Assembly: GCA_025965775.1 (NCBI GenBank)
Contig: JAOPWG010000008.1
Coordinates: 1-15,170, forward strand
Origin: Modestobacter sp.
Lineage (GTDB): Bacteria > Actinomycetota > Actinomycetes > Mycobacteriales > Geodermatophilaceae
Length of the DNA: 15,170 nt
Direction of reading: 5' to 3'
The position numbers and the translations under genes were made by a program. This document shows, piece by piece, positions 14,658 through 15,170 of the stretch (position 1 is its first letter; each line of letters begins with the position of its first letter). The notes under the pieces were generated by a model. That model was not told the origin of the DNA and made no database searches. It worked only from the letters and a program-made list of their open reading frames with translations.

Positions 14658-15170
14658 TCCCCGTCCGTGCGACCGGCCTGCTGCAGGGGTTCGCCGAGGC
14701 CGGGGTGCTGTCCGCCGCCGACGTGCACGTCGCGCTGCGGCTGTCCCGGCTCGGGCACGAGCGGTCCGAGACCGTGCTGCTGGCCGCCGCGCTCGCCGTC
14801 CGGGGCGTCCGCACCGGGTCGGTCTGCGTCGAGCTCGCCACCGTGGCTGACTCGGTCGTGCCCGACGAGGACGCGCCCCCCGTCGAGCTGCGCTGGCCGG
14901 CCGACTGGACCGCCGTGCACGACAGCCCGCTGGTCGCGCTCGGTCCGGCGGCACCCTGGCGTCCGCTGCGCCTGGTCGACGGCCTGCTGTACCTCGACCG
15001 GTACTGGCAGCAGGAGCAGGCGGTCCGCCGCGAGCTCGACGAGCGCGCCGCCCGTCCGGCGCCGGCGGTCGACCTGACCTCGCTGGGCTCGCTGTTCCCC
15101 GGCCCGGCGCCGGACCGGCAGCGGCTGGCCGCCGCGGTCGCGGCCGGCCGCTGGGTCAGCGTGCTGACCG
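14654..15170 (+). CDS. recD: Exodeoxyribonuclease V subunit alpha (RecD), N-terminal part, cut by the window edge
   Basis: GTG 14654 overlaps the recB stop codon (GTGA), giving the order recC-recB-recD. The 172 residues inside the window begin VIPVRATGLLQGFAEAGVLS and match the N-terminal RecB-contacting domain of RecD. They include LSRLGHERSETVLLAAALAVRGVRTGSVCVEL (about 30-61) and the conserved PLRLVDGLLYLDRYWQQEQAV segment (about 105-125). The window stops at WVSVLT, which in RecD proteins directly precedes the Walker A motif GGPGTGKT, so the 5'-3' helicase core lies beyond the edge. RecD is the faster motor of the complex and confers regulated nuclease activity. The identity rests on gene order plus the N-terminal pattern. 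Confidence 0.93.
   Translation, partial: MIPVRATGLLQGFAEAGVLSAADVHVALRLSRLGHERSETVLLAAALAVRGVRTGSVCVELATVADSVVPDEDAPPVELRWPADWTAVHDSPLVALGPAAPWRPLRLVDGLLYLDRYWQQEQAVRRELDERAARPAPAVDLTSLGSLFPGPAPDRQRLAAAVAAGRWVSVLT

Overview
The window is about 15.2 kb of very GC-rich DNA with GC-ending codons, frequent GTG starts, strong GGAGG-type ribosome binding sites and 4-bp ATGA/GTGA gene overlaps. This points to a high-GC actinomycete. The gene content (SigE-family sigma factor, actinobacterial dienelactone hydrolase, complete recC-recB-recD cluster) resembles Geodermatophilaceae (Geodermatophilus, Blastococcus, Modestobacter). That placement is from memory of such genomes and was not tested by a search.

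Left part (1-1829). On the minus strand lies the 5' part of a SigE-type sigma-factor-like gene whose reading frame continues into a membrane-anchored extracytoplasmic portion and leaves the window. It carries an apparent 1-base deletion in the region-4 helix-turn-helix. Next, also minus, is a short-chain dehydrogenase/reductase (SDR) whose motifs lie in two frames because of two indels. These are the only two damaged genes here, and they are adjacent.

Central part (1830-6559). Divergent from the SDR is a two-gene plus-strand unit: a zinc-dependent, formaldehyde-dehydrogenase-like alcohol dehydrogenase and a 200-residue protein of unknown function. After a 315-bp gap comes a tight three-gene operon: an uncharacterised 228-residue protein, a dienelactone hydrolase family protein and an 89-residue protein. 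An AraC-family regulator on the minus strand converges on it.

Right part (6560-15170). A 407-bp divergent intergenic region holds three copies of a 16-bp repeat between the AraC gene and a beta-lactamase-fold serine hydrolase gene. After a hairpin and a probable leaderless start comes the recCBD cluster: recC and recB complete with 4-bp overlaps, and recD cut by the window edge just before its Walker A motif. RecB keeps both helicase and nuclease residues, so the locus should encode a working RecBCD helicase-nuclease for double-strand-break repair and foreign-DNA degradation.

No tRNA, rRNA, CRISPR array, insertion sequence or prophage signal was seen. I do not see a clearly new multi-gene system. 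The points most worth a second look are the sigma-membrane fusion with its frameshift, the split SDR, the 16-bp repeats beside the AraC gene, and the leaderless recC start.
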